NCBI RefSeq assembly: GCF_013041605.1
Contig: NZ_JABEQC010000001.1
Location: 124,001 to 188,000, forward strand
Length of the DNA stretch: 64,000 nt
DNA from: Vibrio plantisponsor
GTDB lineage: Bacteria > Pseudomonadota > Gammaproteobacteria > Enterobacterales > Vibrionaceae
Direction of reading: 5' to 3'
In this document: positions 17,906 through 27,005 of the stretch, in pieces
Layout: each line of letters opens with the position of its first letter
Numbering within the stretch: position 1 is the first letter of the stretch
Position numbers and translations under genes: made by a program
The notes under the pieces: model-generated
What the model saw: the letters and a program-made list of their open reading frames with translations, nothing else
The model's database searches: none
Told to the model about the DNA's origin: nothing

Positions 17906-19480
17906 TTAATCTTGGTCAAGCTTAGTGAAACGAAGGTTGAGTAGTGCTAAACCACCCACGAGTAAGAAGATCAGTGTTGCGATTGCACTCGCCAGACCGA
18001 AATCTTGACCGCCGCCGCCTTCAAATGCGATACGGTAGGTATAACTTACCAATAGGTCGGTATAACCCGCTGGCTCTGAAGTGCCAATCATATTCGGGCC
18101 ACCTTGCGTTAATAGTTGAATCATCACAAAGTTATTAAAGTTGAATGCAAAACTCGCAATGAGAAGCGGTGTCATTGGCTTAATCATCAAAGGCAATGTG
18201 ATACGAGTAAAGTTGCTCACAAAGTTTGAACCATCAATAGCCGACGCTTCGTATAAATCATCTGGTATTGCTTTTAGTAGACCCATACACAAGATCATCA
18301 TGTAAGGGAAACCTAGCCAAGTGTTAACAATCAACACCATAGTTTTGGCCAGTATCGGATCTGAGAACCAAGAAGGGCTGATACCAAACATCGCTTGAAG
18401 CACCATGTTGATTTCACCGAAACTTTGGTTAAACAAACCTTTAAAGATCAGAATCGAAATGAATGCAGGTACCGCGTATGGGAGGATTAACAGAACTCGG
18501 TAAATCGCTCTACCTTTCAACGCTTCCCACTGTACAACGCTCGCAAGCACTAGGCCGATAAGCAGAGTGAACACGACAGTCAATAGAGAGAAAATAACCG
18601 TCCAAATGAAGATGCTGATAAAGGGTTCTTTAATACCATCATCTTTCCAAACACGTTCGAAGTTATGAGTACCGATAGAGACAACAAAACCTGGTGATAC
18701 CGTTGAGCCAACAAACTGACCATTCTCATCTACAGGTTGGTAGAAACCGACATCCATGTTCGGACGCAGTACTTCACCGGTTTCTTGGTTGATCAAAGTG
18801 ACACCATCTTCCTGCATTTTGTATAGCGGTAATACCGCAGCAAACTTACGCAAGCCGCTCATGCGAATGTCATTACCATCAGGAAAATGAAGGTCGAACT
18901 CACTCAAAGCAGAGCGGTTACTGATGATGGTTTTAATTGGTGCTTTTGCACCTAATACAGGTTGTTCAGTAGGTGTAAGGTTTAACTCACGGCTTGCAGC
19001 ATTCAATGAAAATGCTTCCGTCACATATTGAGTATCGCCATCTTGAATCGTAATTTGAAAACCTGATTCAGTCTCATACAAGTCAAATGAGTAGCTTTGA
19101 CCACTTTGGAACGTTCTATCCATCAATACAGATTGTGCACGATCTAAAGTGAGCTGGTTCTTAGCGCTATAGTTAGTGAAAGCCAAGTTAACGGTGTATA
19201 CCAAAGGGAAAAGGATGAATAAAATCATCCCAGCAATACCTGGGTAGATATAGCGGTGGGCGTAAGTTTTCTTACTGCCAAAAATATAGAGTGCTAATGC
19301 GGTAAGAAAGAGAGTAAGTAACGCAAAGGCAGACTCACCGCGCGAATACATAAGAATGGATGCATAACCATTGACCACACCAACAGCCCCTAACGCTGCC
19401 CACTTAAGTAGTGCGCGCTTATTAGAAGATGACGGTGTTGATGGTGTTGGCATCGCTTCTGAACCTTGAACTGACTGCAT
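17906..19480 (-). CDS. malF: Maltose/maltodextrin ABC transporter permease MalF
   Basis: MalF is the larger channel subunit of the maltose importer and contacts MalE through a big periplasmic loop. The 524-aa protein has N-terminal membrane helices, a long hydrophilic loop (about residues 110-280) typical of MalF, then further helices with the EAA loop [21 protein letters not shown]. It sits between malE and malG. The 74-base malE-malF gap has no strong hairpin. Confidence 0.95.
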   Translation of the reverse strand: MQSVQGSEAMPTPSTPSSSNKRALLKWAALGAVGVVNGYASILMYSRGESAFALLTLFLTALALYIFGSKKTYAHRYIYPGIAGMILFILFPLVYTVNLAFTNYSAKNQLTLDRAQSVLMDRTFQSGQSYSFDLYETESGFQITIQDGDTQYVTEAFSLNAASRELNLTPTEQPVLGAKAPIKTIISNRSALSEFDLHFPDGNDIRMSGLRKFAAVLPLYKMQEDGVTLINQETGEVLRPNMDVGFYQPVDENGQFVGSTVSPGFVVSIGTHNFERVWKDDGIKEPFISIFIWTVIFSLLTVVFTLLIGLVLASVVQWEALKGRAIYRVLLILPYAVPAFISILIFKGLFNQSFGEINMVLQAMFGISPSWFSDPILAKTMVLIVNTWLGFPYMMILCMGLLKAIPDDLYEASAIDGSNFVSNFTRITLPLMIKPMTPLLIASFAFNFNNFVMIQLLTQGGPNMIGTSEPAGYTDLLVSYTYRIAFEGGGGQDFGLASAIATLIFLLVGGLALLNLRFTKLDQD

Positions 19481-19554
19481 AGTACAACCTGCTAGCGAAA
19501 TAAACTGAGAAAGTAGGGAGGAGTTACCCCCTCCCCAAAAGTAGAACTAAAAAA

Positions 19555-20736
19555 TTACTTAACCATTTGCTTTTCTGCATCTGCAAGTGCTGCATCTACA
19601 GTTTGACGACCATCAACGATGTTGACGATTGCGTTCTTAGCTGCGCCCCAGAAAGCATTCATTTGTGGGATGTTTGGCATAATTTCGCCGTTCATTGCGT
19701 TGTCCATTGTCGCCGCAATGCGAGGGTCATTACCCAATTCTTGTTGGAATGTGTTCAAAGCAACTGCGCCTAGTGGCTTGTCATCATTCATCTTACGTAG
19801 ACCGTCGTTAGTTAGTAGGTAGTTCTCGATGAACTCTACTGCTAGGTCTTTGTTAGGAGATGCTGTGCTGATACCTGCAGTTAGTACACCAACGAACGGT
19901 TTAGATGAGTGACCATTAAATTTAGGCAGAGTGGTCACACCGTAGTTGATACCAGACTTCTCAATATTGCCCCATGACCAAGGACCATTGATAGTCATTG
20001 CAGTATTGCCTTTGTTGAATTCAGCTTCAGAAACTGAGTAATCCATATCAGAAGAAATTACGCCTTTATCAACAAGACCTTTAACAAAGTTCATTGCATC
20101 CGAAACACCTTTGTTCGCGATACCAGCATCTTTAATGTCATAACCTTGAGCTGTGTACTTAAACGCATAACCGCCATCAGCAGCCATTAGAGGCCAAGTG
20201 AAGTACGGTTCTTTTAGGTTCCACATGATTGCAGATTTGCCTTGTTTCTTAAGCTCAGCGTTTAACTGTGCTACTTCTTCCCAAGATTTTGGTGGGTTTG
20301 GAACAAGATCTTTGTTGTAGATAAGAGATAGTGATTCTACTGCGATTGGGTAACCAATTAGCTTACCGTTGTAGTTAACCGCATCCCAAGCGAAGTCGAT
20401 AATGCCTTCTTTAACTTTTTGAGATGGTTTAACTTCTGCTAGCAGACCTGCTTCAGCATAACCACCAAAACGGTCGTGTGCCCAAAATACAATATCAGGA
20501 CCGTCACCAGTTGAAGCGGTTTGAGGGAACTTATCCTGAAGCGCATCTGGGTGTGCAACAGTTACTTTAATACCCGTGTCTTCTTCAAACTTCTTACCAA
20601 CTTCAGCCAATCCATTGTAGCCTTTGTCTCCGTTGATCCAGATAGTCAATTGACCTTCTTCGATTGCAGCGTGAGCTCCAAACGAACCAAGAGCAACTAA
20701 TGTGCTAAGTGCTACGGTACTTAGGGCGTTTTTCAT
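19555..20736 (-). CDS. malE: Maltose/maltodextrin-binding periplasmic protein MalE
   Basis: MalE binds maltose and maltodextrins in the periplasm and delivers them to MalFGK2. The 393-aa precursor has a classic signal peptide ([16 protein letters not shown], cleavage after AHA) followed by [18 protein letters not shown], a hallmark of the family. Two ATGs lie close together, and I prefer the second because AAGGA is 7 bases from it and too close to the first. It is the first gene of malEFG and divergent from malK. Confidence 0.95.
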   Translation of the reverse strand: MKNALSTVALSTLVALGSFGAHAAIEEGQLTIWINGDKGYNGLAEVGKKFEEDTGIKVTVAHPDALQDKFPQTASTGDGPDIVFWAHDRFGGYAEAGLLAEVKPSQKVKEGIIDFAWDAVNYNGKLIGYPIAVESLSLIYNKDLVPNPPKSWEEVAQLNAELKKQGKSAIMWNLKEPYFTWPLMAADGGYAFKYTAQGYDIKDAGIANKGVSDAMNFVKGLVDKGVISSDMDYSVSEAEFNKGNTAMTINGPWSWGNIEKSGINYGVTTLPKFNGHSSKPFVGVLTAGISTASPNKDLAVEFIENYLLTNDGLRKMNDDKPLGAVALNTFQQELGNDPRIAATMDNAMNGEIMPNIPQMNAFWGAAKNAIVNIVDGRQTVDAALADAEKQMVK

Positions 20737-20742
20737 GTTCAT

Positions 20743-21485
20743 ATCCTTTTAATATTTATGTTGTAGGGCTAACCAAGAGGTTTTGCCGTATTTCGTCACA
20801 TATCATCAGAAAAAACAGACTACGACTCATCCTCCTGCGCACTACGCCCTAGCTATTATGGACTATTTTCGTGATCTGCATCGCCACGAGTGGTCGACAA
20901 AGATCACAAAAAGGTGTTTTGTTGTGAGCAACCTCAACTTCAAAAGCATCAATTATTTGAGCTTGATCTAACTACGCCCTATTCCCCCTCCTCCTACTCA
21001 TCCCTGTCTACTACCCCCACAAAAAAAAGGATTAGGAGGATGTCATCTAGGTTCACATCTTAGAGACTAACTACGTCCAAAGTGGATGGTAAGAGTCTTT
21101 TATTAGCACCGAACATTAGGTGTTTACATTGCCGGTTGGAGTGCTTACGCAAATGTGCATACGACGCAAGTTCGTCGTTCCGGGGGGAACACATGTTTGC
21201 ATTGATAAGTGCCTAATTTTGGCTATGAGGGGTGATGTATGATTTCGAGCAGCGTATACCCAAATATTACTAAAATACATCACCCTTTCTTTTCTTACCG
21301 ATAAAGGCTAAAAGCAAATTGGGATTACACCAGATTATTAGCCACTTAAATGATTCTTCTCAAAGTCGAGAAATCATAAACTTAAATGTATTCCTACTAT
21401 TATTGCTTAGTAGTTCATTGCACAAAACAATGTCGTACAATGATGAGCAATAGTAATTAAAAAGTGTTGATCGAGGACGAGCTAG
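20743..21485. promoter_or_regulatory. malE-malK divergent control region with MalT-like boxes
   Basis: The 743-bp spacer holds sequences resembling the MalT box (GGGGATGAGG). On the minus strand these are GGAGGATGAG at 20826-20835 and AGGGATGAGT at about 20997-21006, the latter followed by G-rich GGAGGAGGGGG at 20984-20994. On the plus strand there is GGAGGATG near 21036. A CRP-like half site GATCACA occurs near 20903. The layout agrees with the MalT/CRP-controlled divergent malEFG-malK promoters of enterics. Exact boxes are guesses. Confidence 0.5.
21115..21217 (+). other. Nested inverted repeat, possible structured malK leader RNA
   Basis: Three arm pairs are nested: ATTAGGTGT (21115-21123) with GTGCCTAAT (21209-21217), GCAAATGTG (21149-21157) with CACATGTTTGC (21190-21200), and ACGACG (21161-21166) with CGTCGT (21173-21178). 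The outer stem needs three G-U pairs on the plus strand that would be A-C mismatches on the minus strand. That asymmetry argues for plus-strand RNA, the direction of malK. It could be a 5' leader element or an independent RNA. No T-run follows. Confidence 0.4.
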
Positions 21486-22610
21486 ATGTCGAATGTCACG
21501 TTAAAAAATGTTTGTAAAGCTTATGGCGATGTAGTGATTTCTAAGAATGTTGATTTAGACATTCAAGAAGGCGAATTCGTTGTATTCGTAGGTCCATCTG
21601 GTTGTGGTAAATCGACGTTACTTCGCTGCATTGCAGGCTTAGAAGACATCACATCCGGCGACTTGTACATCGGCGACCAACGCATGAACGATGTTGAGCC
21701 CTCTAAACGCGGTGTGGGTATGGTATTCCAGTCATACGCTCTTTACCCTCACCTAAACCTTTATGACAACATGTCATTTGGTTTGAAACTCGCCAAAGCT
21801 GATAAAGAAGAGATTCATAAACGTGTCGATCATGCTGCAGACATTCTACAGTTGACGCATTTGCTTGACCGCCAACCAAAAGCACTTTCAGGTGGTCAGC
21901 GTCAGCGTGTTGCCATCGGTCGTACTTTGGTGTCTCAACCTAACGTATTCCTGCTTGATGAACCCTTATCAAACCTAGATGCAGCACTTCGAGTGCAAAT
22001 GCGTTCAGAAATCACTAAGCTGCAACGCAAACTGGGTTGCACCATGATTTATGTTACCCATGACCAAGTAGAAGCAATGACAATGGCTGACAAAATTGTT
22101 GTACTTGATGCGGGATATGTATCGCAAGTAGGTAGACCTCTTGAGCTCTACCACTACCCTAGAAACCGTTTTGTCGCGGGCTTCATCGGCTCACCAAAAA
22201 TGAACTTTATGAGTGTGTTCATTGAGGAAGTGGAGAAAGACCGAGTAATGGTGCAACTTTCTAATGGCACAACATTCTGGATTCCTGTCGATGGAACAAC
22301 CGTAAACCGCGGTGAGAGAATGTCTTTAGGTGTTCGTCCAGAACACTTACTCACTGCAAGTGAAGGTGACGCTATCATTGAAGGTAAAGTGATGATGGTT
22401 GAGAAGCTGGGTAATGAAACACAGGTTTACATGAACCTTAAGGGCTCCGACTCAGATGTGATCTATCGTCAGCCAGATACGCTAGATGTTGAAACAGATG
22501 ATGTGCTGTCGATTGGTATTCCAGCGCACCGTTGTCACCTGTTCCACAGTGATGGACGCGCATGCCGCCGTCTGTTTAAAGAAAAAGGCGTTGAGCTTCC
22601 AGAAGCATAA
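21486..22610 (+). CDS. malK: Maltose/maltodextrin ABC transporter ATPase MalK
   Basis: MalK is the ATPase that powers MalFG and, in enterics, also restrains the activator MalT. The 374-aa protein shows Walker [10 protein letters not shown], the Q-loop [11 protein letters not shown], signature LSGGQRQR, Walker [13 protein letters not shown] and the switch histidine in YVTHDQ. A C-terminal OB-type regulatory domain (from about residue 235) follows. GAGGACGAG precedes the ATG. It is transcribed alone, away from malEFG, and ends at a terminator. Confidence 0.96.
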   Translation: MSNVTLKNVCKAYGDVVISKNVDLDIQEGEFVVFVGPSGCGKSTLLRCIAGLEDITSGDLYIGDQRMNDVEPSKRGVGMVFQSYALYPHLNLYDNMSFGLKLAKADKEEIHKRVDHAADILQLTHLLDRQPKALSGGQRQRVAIGRTLVSQPNVFLLDEPLSNLDAALRVQMRSEITKLQRKLGCTMIYVTHDQVEAMTMADKIVVLDAGYVSQVGRPLELYHYPRNRFVAGFIGSPKMNFMSVFIEEVEKDRVMVQLSNGTTFWIPVDGTTVNRGERMSLGVRPEHLLTASEGDAIIEGKVMMVEKLGNETQVYMNLKGSDSDVIYRQPDTLDVETDDVLSIGIPAHRCHLFHSDGRACRRLFKEKGVELPEA

Positions 22611-22636
22611 AATGCATTAAAGACAGACTTATTAAG

Positions 22637-22675
22637 CGTCCTCTTAATTGATCATTGAGAGGACGTTTTTATTTT
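22637..22675 (+). terminator. Intrinsic terminator of malK
   Basis: Stem CGTCCTCT / AGAGGACG, extended by A-T and wobble pairs, is followed by TTTTTATTTT. Confidence 0.85.
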
Positions 22676-22833
22676 GGCAAGTAGAGCGAATTGGATAACA
22701 AATATTTAAAACAACAAGCCTACTACCTACTCGTAGACAAAGTAATAGACAAAGCTGCGCTTTAACGCTCAACCTTCACCATCATCAGTATTATCATCCG
22801 TCGACGACGACCTAATAGGGTTAGATGCAACGA

Positions 22834-22959
22834 TTACATTACTGACTTTATTAGCTCTACCAACTGTAAAGCGTGAACTGACAGATTGAATTCAAGAAAC
22901 ACAGAAAGAGTTATCAACCCAGCCCCAACGCCCTGTAATGTTTGTTCGAGTGTGTTCAT
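22834..22959 (-). CDS. Possible 41-aa hydrophobic peptide after the curli genes
   Basis: A 41-codon frame begins MNTLEQTLQGVGAGLITLSV and ends in ELIKSVM. TTGGAGAATCGAG provides a reasonable ribosome site. The centre is hydrophobic and could cross the membrane once. It lies about 110 bases past the small secreted protein gene of the curli cluster on the same strand. I do not recognise it, and it could be chance. Confidence 0.35.
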   Translation of the reverse strand: MNTLEQTLQGVGAGLITLSVFLEFNLSVHALQLVELIKSVM

Positions 22960-23067
22960 CTCGATTCTCCAATGTACTAGTGCTATTTGGATATCCACAA
23001 ATGAAGATCTGAACAACTTGGTCACAACTCATGTCGAGTGAGCATATTCAAATATGGCGATTAGATC

Positions 23068-23424
23068 TTAAGAGGACATATTTGATGTCAATTGGCATCC
23101 CGCTTCAAGCGTAAAGGATTCGCTTCCCTCACTCTCACTAATCACTTCAAAACGAATAGGCAAATCATTAACGCCAAAGCCCAAGTTCAAGGAACTGCGA
23201 TTAGAGAATCCATAACTCATTTTGTTACCGGAAGCCGCACTTGCTACGATTTTTGCGGCAAACTGCTTACCCGTTTTCGCAGTAAGTTTGACTCGTTGCG
23301 CGTCTTGAGTGCATTCAAATTGAAGCGCTCCACCATAAAGACTCAATGATGAACTATCCATCGCTATCGCACTTAATGAGACTAGAAAAGCGGCGCAAAG
23401 CGCCGCTGAATAACGTACTAACAT
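23068..23424 (-). CDS. Small secreted protein in the csgC position
   Basis: This 118-aa protein has an N-terminal signal (MLVRYSAALCAAFLVSLSAIA) and a mature domain rich in beta-type sequence with two cysteines, in ALQFECTQDA and LEAGCQL. It begins 9 bases past csgA on the same strand, where CsgC or CsgH lies in other curli systems. Those are small periplasmic Ig-like proteins that keep curlin from polymerising early. The sequence lacks the CxC motif of enterobacterial CsgC, so that role is only inferred from position, size and export signal. Confidence 0.6.
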   Translation of the reverse strand: MLVRYSAALCAAFLVSLSAIAMDSSSLSLYGGALQFECTQDAQRVKLTAKTGKQFAAKIVASAASGNKMSYGFSNRSSLNLGFGVNDLPIRFEVISESEGSESFTLEAGCQLTSNMSS

Positions 23425-23433
23425 AACCAACGA

Positions 23434-24213
23434 TTAGTATTGAATAACGGTAACAGTGTTATTTGTGCTAGCTCCAACATTTACATTCGCAACATCGCCA
23501 TATGTTTGAGTAATGTTGATAGTGTTTTCTGAGCTACCCCAGTAAACAGATACATTAGCTGCTGCATGTGCGTTTTGTTGGTCGATAGTAATATCGTTAC
23601 CATGGCTCCAACCTGTAACATCAACGTCAATTGTGTTGTAGTCACCTGTTTGTGTGAAATCGACACTGTTGCCGAAACTATTTTCAACATATACGTCAGC
23701 CATGTTGCCAGTTCCATCAACATTACCTGTAACAGAACTTCCGTCACCTCTGTTCAGAACAACACTAGTTTCGTTTAGTGTACCTTCGACGCTAAGTTCA
23801 ACATTTGAGTCATCTGTACCACCCTGAAGCAATACTTGAGATTTGTTACTATCACCATTTTGAACGATAGAAACATTGTCATTATCATAAGAATAATGAT
23901 CCCATGGACTGTTATCAGTCATAATACGAGCTTTGTTGCTGTTGCCAGTTTGGTCGATGCTAAAATTACCTGAATCTACACCTACAGCTAAAATTCTCGC
24001 TTTGTTTTCACCACCAACTTGAGAGATAGACAGAGTAGAATCATCTACAAAGTAAGATTTAATGTCTGCCTTGTTACCCTCATTAGGAGACTCTTGGAAT
24101 ACAGTGACGTCAGAATCTGAAGTCATAAATAAATCTAAGTCTGCTGTGTTGTTTGCAAGAACACTACCTGAAGCCAACGTTGCTGCAATTATTAATGCCA
24201 ATTTAGTTTTCAT
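23434..24213 (-). CDS. csgA: Curlin repeat protein, CsgA-type major subunit
   Basis: CsgA is the secreted subunit of the extracellular curli amyloid. The 259-aa precursor has a signal peptide ending SGSVLA. The mature part is a chain of about 20-residue repeats with the pattern S-I-x-Q-x-G-x-x-N-x-A, seen in LSISQVGGENKA, FSIDQTGNSNKA, VSIVQNGDSNKS, DFTQTGDYNT and INITQTYGDVA. Several middle repeats have lost the Gln. It is longer than the 151-aa E. coli CsgA and rich in Asp, and the C-terminus ends on a repeat strand (TVTVIQY). It follows csgB on the same strand. Confidence 0.85.
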   Translation of the reverse strand: MKTKLALIIAATLASGSVLANNTADLDLFMTSDSDVTVFQESPNEGNKADIKSYFVDDSTLSISQVGGENKARILAVGVDSGNFSIDQTGNSNKARIMTDNSPWDHYSYDNDNVSIVQNGDSNKSQVLLQGGTDDSNVELSVEGTLNETSVVLNRGDGSSVTGNVDGTGNMADVYVENSFGNSVDFTQTGDYNTIDVDVTGWSHGNDITIDQQNAHAAANVSVYWGSSENTINITQTYGDVANVNVGASTNNTVTVIQY

Positions 24214-24275
24214 GACAATTTCCTTTATATCATATTGTTACATTTGAATAGACAAGTATCTGAATGTGTTGCCGA

Positions 24276-24953
24276 TTAATTTTGAGTAACATACACATTG
24301 ATACCATAGCCCCCAACTATGGCCACATAGTCATTACCATTTTGACTAATGCCATAATTAGAACCACCGTTATCAACAATAATGGCTTGGTTATTACTGC
24401 CCGTTTGATTAATACTCAAAGAACTTCCATATCCATATTGGATAATTGCCGCGGTATTATTATATCCAGCTTGATTAATCCAAGCTTTATTTCCATAACC
24501 ATACTGAGCAATGTAAGCTTTATTAAACTTACCCGTTTGAGTTATTAAAGCAGTATTATCCCCACCATATTGCCAAATCCCAGCCTCACTCCCTACGCTG
24601 TCTGACTGGACTACTTTCGCTTTATTACCTGCAATAGAACTACCCTGCTCGATATAGACACTTCCTAATATCGAGTCTTCCAAGACGACTTCAGCATAAT
24701 TATCGTCAGTTGGCATAGAATCTAACTCGTTGAAATTACTTAAGTCCAAGCCGTAACCGAACTTACCTACTTGAGTATGTCTTCTATTGTTAAAGTTCTC
24801 ATGGTGACGATCATCGCCTCCATGATTATTCTCTGACTGATAATAAGCTTGACCACCAAGATCATTGTTCGCCCAAGCTAGGTTCGACATTGCTGAATAC
24901 AAAACGATACCTATGACTAGCATACTGAAGCAGGCATTATTCCGGATGGACAT
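24276..24953 (-). CDS. csgB: Curlin repeat protein, CsgB-type nucleator
   Basis: CsgB anchors to the cell surface and seeds CsgA polymerisation. This 225-aa precursor starts MSIRNNACF after GGAGGAGTT and has a signal peptide ending LAWA. A long His/Asn/Gly-rich linker (about residues 30-80) precedes curlin repeats such as VYIEQGSSIAGNKA, ALITQTGKFNKA, AYIAQYGYGNKA, AWINQAGYNNTA and SINQTGSNNQA. The first position in the operon and the divergent csgEFG genes support CsgB. The linker and the Tyr-Gly-rich repeats are unlike enteric CsgB. The two curlin genes could be swapped in role. Confidence 0.78.
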   Translation of the reverse strand: MSIRNNACFSMLVIGIVLYSAMSNLAWANNDLGGQAYYQSENNHGGDDRHHENFNNRRHTQVGKFGYGLDLSNFNELDSMPTDDNYAEVVLEDSILGSVYIEQGSSIAGNKAKVVQSDSVGSEAGIWQYGGDNTALITQTGKFNKAYIAQYGYGNKAWINQAGYNNTAAIIQYGYGSSLSINQTGSNNQAIIVDNGGSNYGISQNGNDYVAIVGGYGINVYVTQN

Positions 24954-25196
24954 AACTCCTCCTTCATTAGAGAACACCGTGTTCTCGTTAATTAGGTTAG
25001 AGCTGCCGATGATTTTAAACCATCAACTTTAAATTAAATTTGATATTTATTTTTTAATTTTTTGGTTGTTAGATTTATGTAAAAACAAATACAAAAATAC
25101 CAATTTATTTGTTCAATTCTAATACTTTGGTTTATACAATTAATGGCAATTAACTCTTATTATTAATTCGTCTTAAACACATTTATAGAGTCATCT
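24954..25196. promoter_or_regulatory. csgBA / csgEFG divergent promoter region
   Basis: This 243-bp spacer is very AT-rich, with long A and T runs. It must carry the promoters of both curli transcripts. I cannot single out a binding site for the CsgD-like regulator. The composition would suit H-NS-type silencing, which is an inference only. Confidence 0.45.
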
Positions 25197-25670
25197 ATGA
25201 CGCTTAGAATTAATAAATTTCTAATTATTTTTTTTGTGTACTTCTCATTACATGCTTCTTATCTGAATGCAAAAGAGAGTACTGGTGACCAATCTCCTAT
25301 AGAAGACACGCAACAATTAGAAGATGGAGCACACGACTCTTTAGATGAAGTAAATGGCCTCATCATAGACAGAACAATGACTCGCATTGGAAGCATGTTT
25401 TATTCAGAGTTCGCACAGCAGCTCAATGAGAGTGAAGAAAACTTAGAAGAGAATTTAACTATAACTGAAAAAACAACAGCCAAATTTGGAACCATCATGA
25501 CGATTTGGCATTCGCAAAAAGTTGTCTTTCGCACCAGTCTTTCACCAAAAATGAAAGAGTCGAAAGAGCAGGCAGCAAAAGCGGTAAAAACAGTACAGGA
25601 CTATTTAACCAAGTGGAGAATACAACGGATGTATTCCGACACATTCGATCTCGCACATGACGAAATATAA
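25197..25670 (+). CDS. csgE: Curli secretion chaperone CsgE
   Basis: CsgE caps the periplasmic side of the CsgG pore and guides curlin into it. The 157-aa precursor has a signal peptide (cleavage near SYLNA) and the family segment EVNGLIIDRTMTRIGSMFY, with WHSQKVVFRTSLSP further on. An Asp/Glu-rich insert follows the signal peptide. Its last codons overlap the upstream open part of the csgF frame, and csgE-csgF-csgG form a plus-strand operon divergent from csgBA. Confidence 0.88.
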   Translation: MTLRINKFLIIFFVYFSLHASYLNAKESTGDQSPIEDTQQLEDGAHDSLDEVNGLIIDRTMTRIGSMFYSEFAQQLNESEENLEENLTITEKTTAKFGTIMTIWHSQKVVFRTSLSPKMKESKEQAAKAVKTVQDYLTKWRIQRMYSDTFDLAHDEI

Positions 25671-25692
25671 TAAATGCTTACAAGGGAAAATT

Positions 25693-26136
25693 ATGAAAAC
25701 TCTGGTTGTTTCTAAACAGCGTTCTCAGCCTAAACATTCAAAATTTAGGTTGAAAAAGGCAATCATAATCAGTCTTAGCTTAATCAGTTGCAGTCTAGTG
25801 ACAGCACCTGTATTTGCATCCAAACTGACTTACAAACCGATAAATCCTACATTTGGTGGCAACCCTCTCAACACTTCACATTTGTTTGCCAGAGCGGAAG
25901 CAATCAATGATTACGAAGACCCTGATAGGACGAGCAGCGGAACCTCATCGGTCTCTTCCCTCCTATCCTCATTACAATCACGGCTGTTAAGTGAATTAAT
26001 TTCCAGCGGAGAACCGGGAAGTTTAGAAACCGACGATTACACACTAACCATCACCGATAATGATGGTTTTCTAACCATCACAGTTATAGATAAATCGACT
26101 GGTGAATCTACCACAATCGAAGTTACAGGTTTGTAG
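25693..26136 (+). CDS. csgF: Curli assembly factor CsgF
   Basis: CsgF works at the outside of the CsgG pore, linking secretion to CsgB-dependent nucleation. The 147-aa precursor has a basic N-region (KQRSQPKHSKFRLKK), a signal helix ending PVFA, and right at the mature start the CsgF signature KLTYKPINPTFGGNPLNTSH, the segment that inserts into CsgG. I start at MKTLVVSK because AAGGGAAAATT precedes it. It is 16 bases from csgG. Confidence 0.9.
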   Translation: MKTLVVSKQRSQPKHSKFRLKKAIIISLSLISCSLVTAPVFASKLTYKPINPTFGGNPLNTSHLFARAEAINDYEDPDRTSSGTSSVSSLLSSLQSRLLSELISSGEPGSLETDDYTLTITDNDGFLTITVIDKSTGESTTIEVTGL

Positions 26137-26151
26137 TTCAGGAAGATAAAA

Positions 26152-26994
26152 ATGAAAAAAGGACTTTACCTAGCAGTGACTCTGGCACTCTTACTTACAG
26201 GGTGTTCAAATTTTATGGATACACCCGATGCGGAAGAGTATCCAACACTAGCGCCAAGAGGGGCTATATATAAAGATCTTATCAACCTGCCTCTCCCCAA
26301 AGGGAAGATTATGGTCTCCGTGTATGATTTTCGCGACCAAACAGGGCAATACAAAGACTACCCTTCAAGTACCTTTGCAACTGCGGTACCACAGGGAGGC
26401 ACATCAATGTTGACCTCTTCTTTACTGGACTCCAAGTGGTTCTTACCGCTAGAGCGTGAAGGATTACAGAACTTACTCACAGAACGTAAAATCATTCGCG
26501 CCGCGCAGAAGAAAGATGAAGCTCCAGTTAATATTGGGGACGACTTACCTGCGTTGAAATCGGCAAACTTAGTCATCGAGGGTGGCATTATTGGGTACGA
26601 GTCTGACTTAAAAAGTGGTGGTCATGGTATCGGCTATTTCGGACTTGCGACTTATGGCGAGTATCGCATGGATCAGGTAACGGTTAACCTGCGTGCGGTC
26701 GATGTTCGAACGGGTCAAATTTTACTTAGTGTCACTACCAGCAAAACCATTTTTTCTCACGCTTTAAGTGGTAGTGTTTTCCGTTACATCGCTTACCAAG
26801 ACTTACTTGAAATGGAATCGGGTTATACCAACAACGAACCCGTCAATATCGCGGTGATGTCAGCCATCGACTCAGCAGTAATACATATGATTATTGACGG
26901 TATTCAGAAAGGACTTTGGGAACCAGCCGATAAAAAACAGATGGAGAGTCCAGTAATGAAACGCTATATGCAAGAAAGCACAACGATTCTCTAA
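26152..26994 (+). CDS. csgG: Curli secretion pore lipoprotein CsgG
   Basis: CsgG is the outer-membrane lipoprotein that forms a nonameric pore for export of CsgA and CsgB. The 280-aa precursor has the lipobox LLTGC and the family segments LINLPLPKGKIMVSVYDFRDQTGQYK, SSTFATAVPQG and FLPLEREGLQNLLTERKIIRA. Length is close to E. coli CsgG (277 aa). It closes csgEFG and converges on the UDP-glucose dehydrogenase gene with an 11-base gap. Confidence 0.95.
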   Translation: MKKGLYLAVTLALLLTGCSNFMDTPDAEEYPTLAPRGAIYKDLINLPLPKGKIMVSVYDFRDQTGQYKDYPSSTFATAVPQGGTSMLTSSLLDSKWFLPLEREGLQNLLTERKIIRAAQKKDEAPVNIGDDLPALKSANLVIEGGIIGYESDLKSGGHGIGYFGLATYGEYRMDQVTVNLRAVDVRTGQILLSVTTSKTIFSHALSGSVFRYIAYQDLLEMESGYTNNEPVNIAVMSAIDSAVIHMIIDGIQKGLWEPADKKQMESPVMKRYMQESTTIL

Positions 26995-27005
26995 AGCCGT
27001 CAGTT

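Noticed and set aside
20783..20971. 62-codon frame in the malE-malK spacer
   Set aside because: It overlaps the MalT-like boxes and promoter area, has no ribosome site and its translation is not protein-like.
21115..21217. Integron attC/VCR site
   Set aside because: The nested stems look superficially like an attC site, but no RYYYAAC/GTTRRRY core sites, cassette array or integrase are present.
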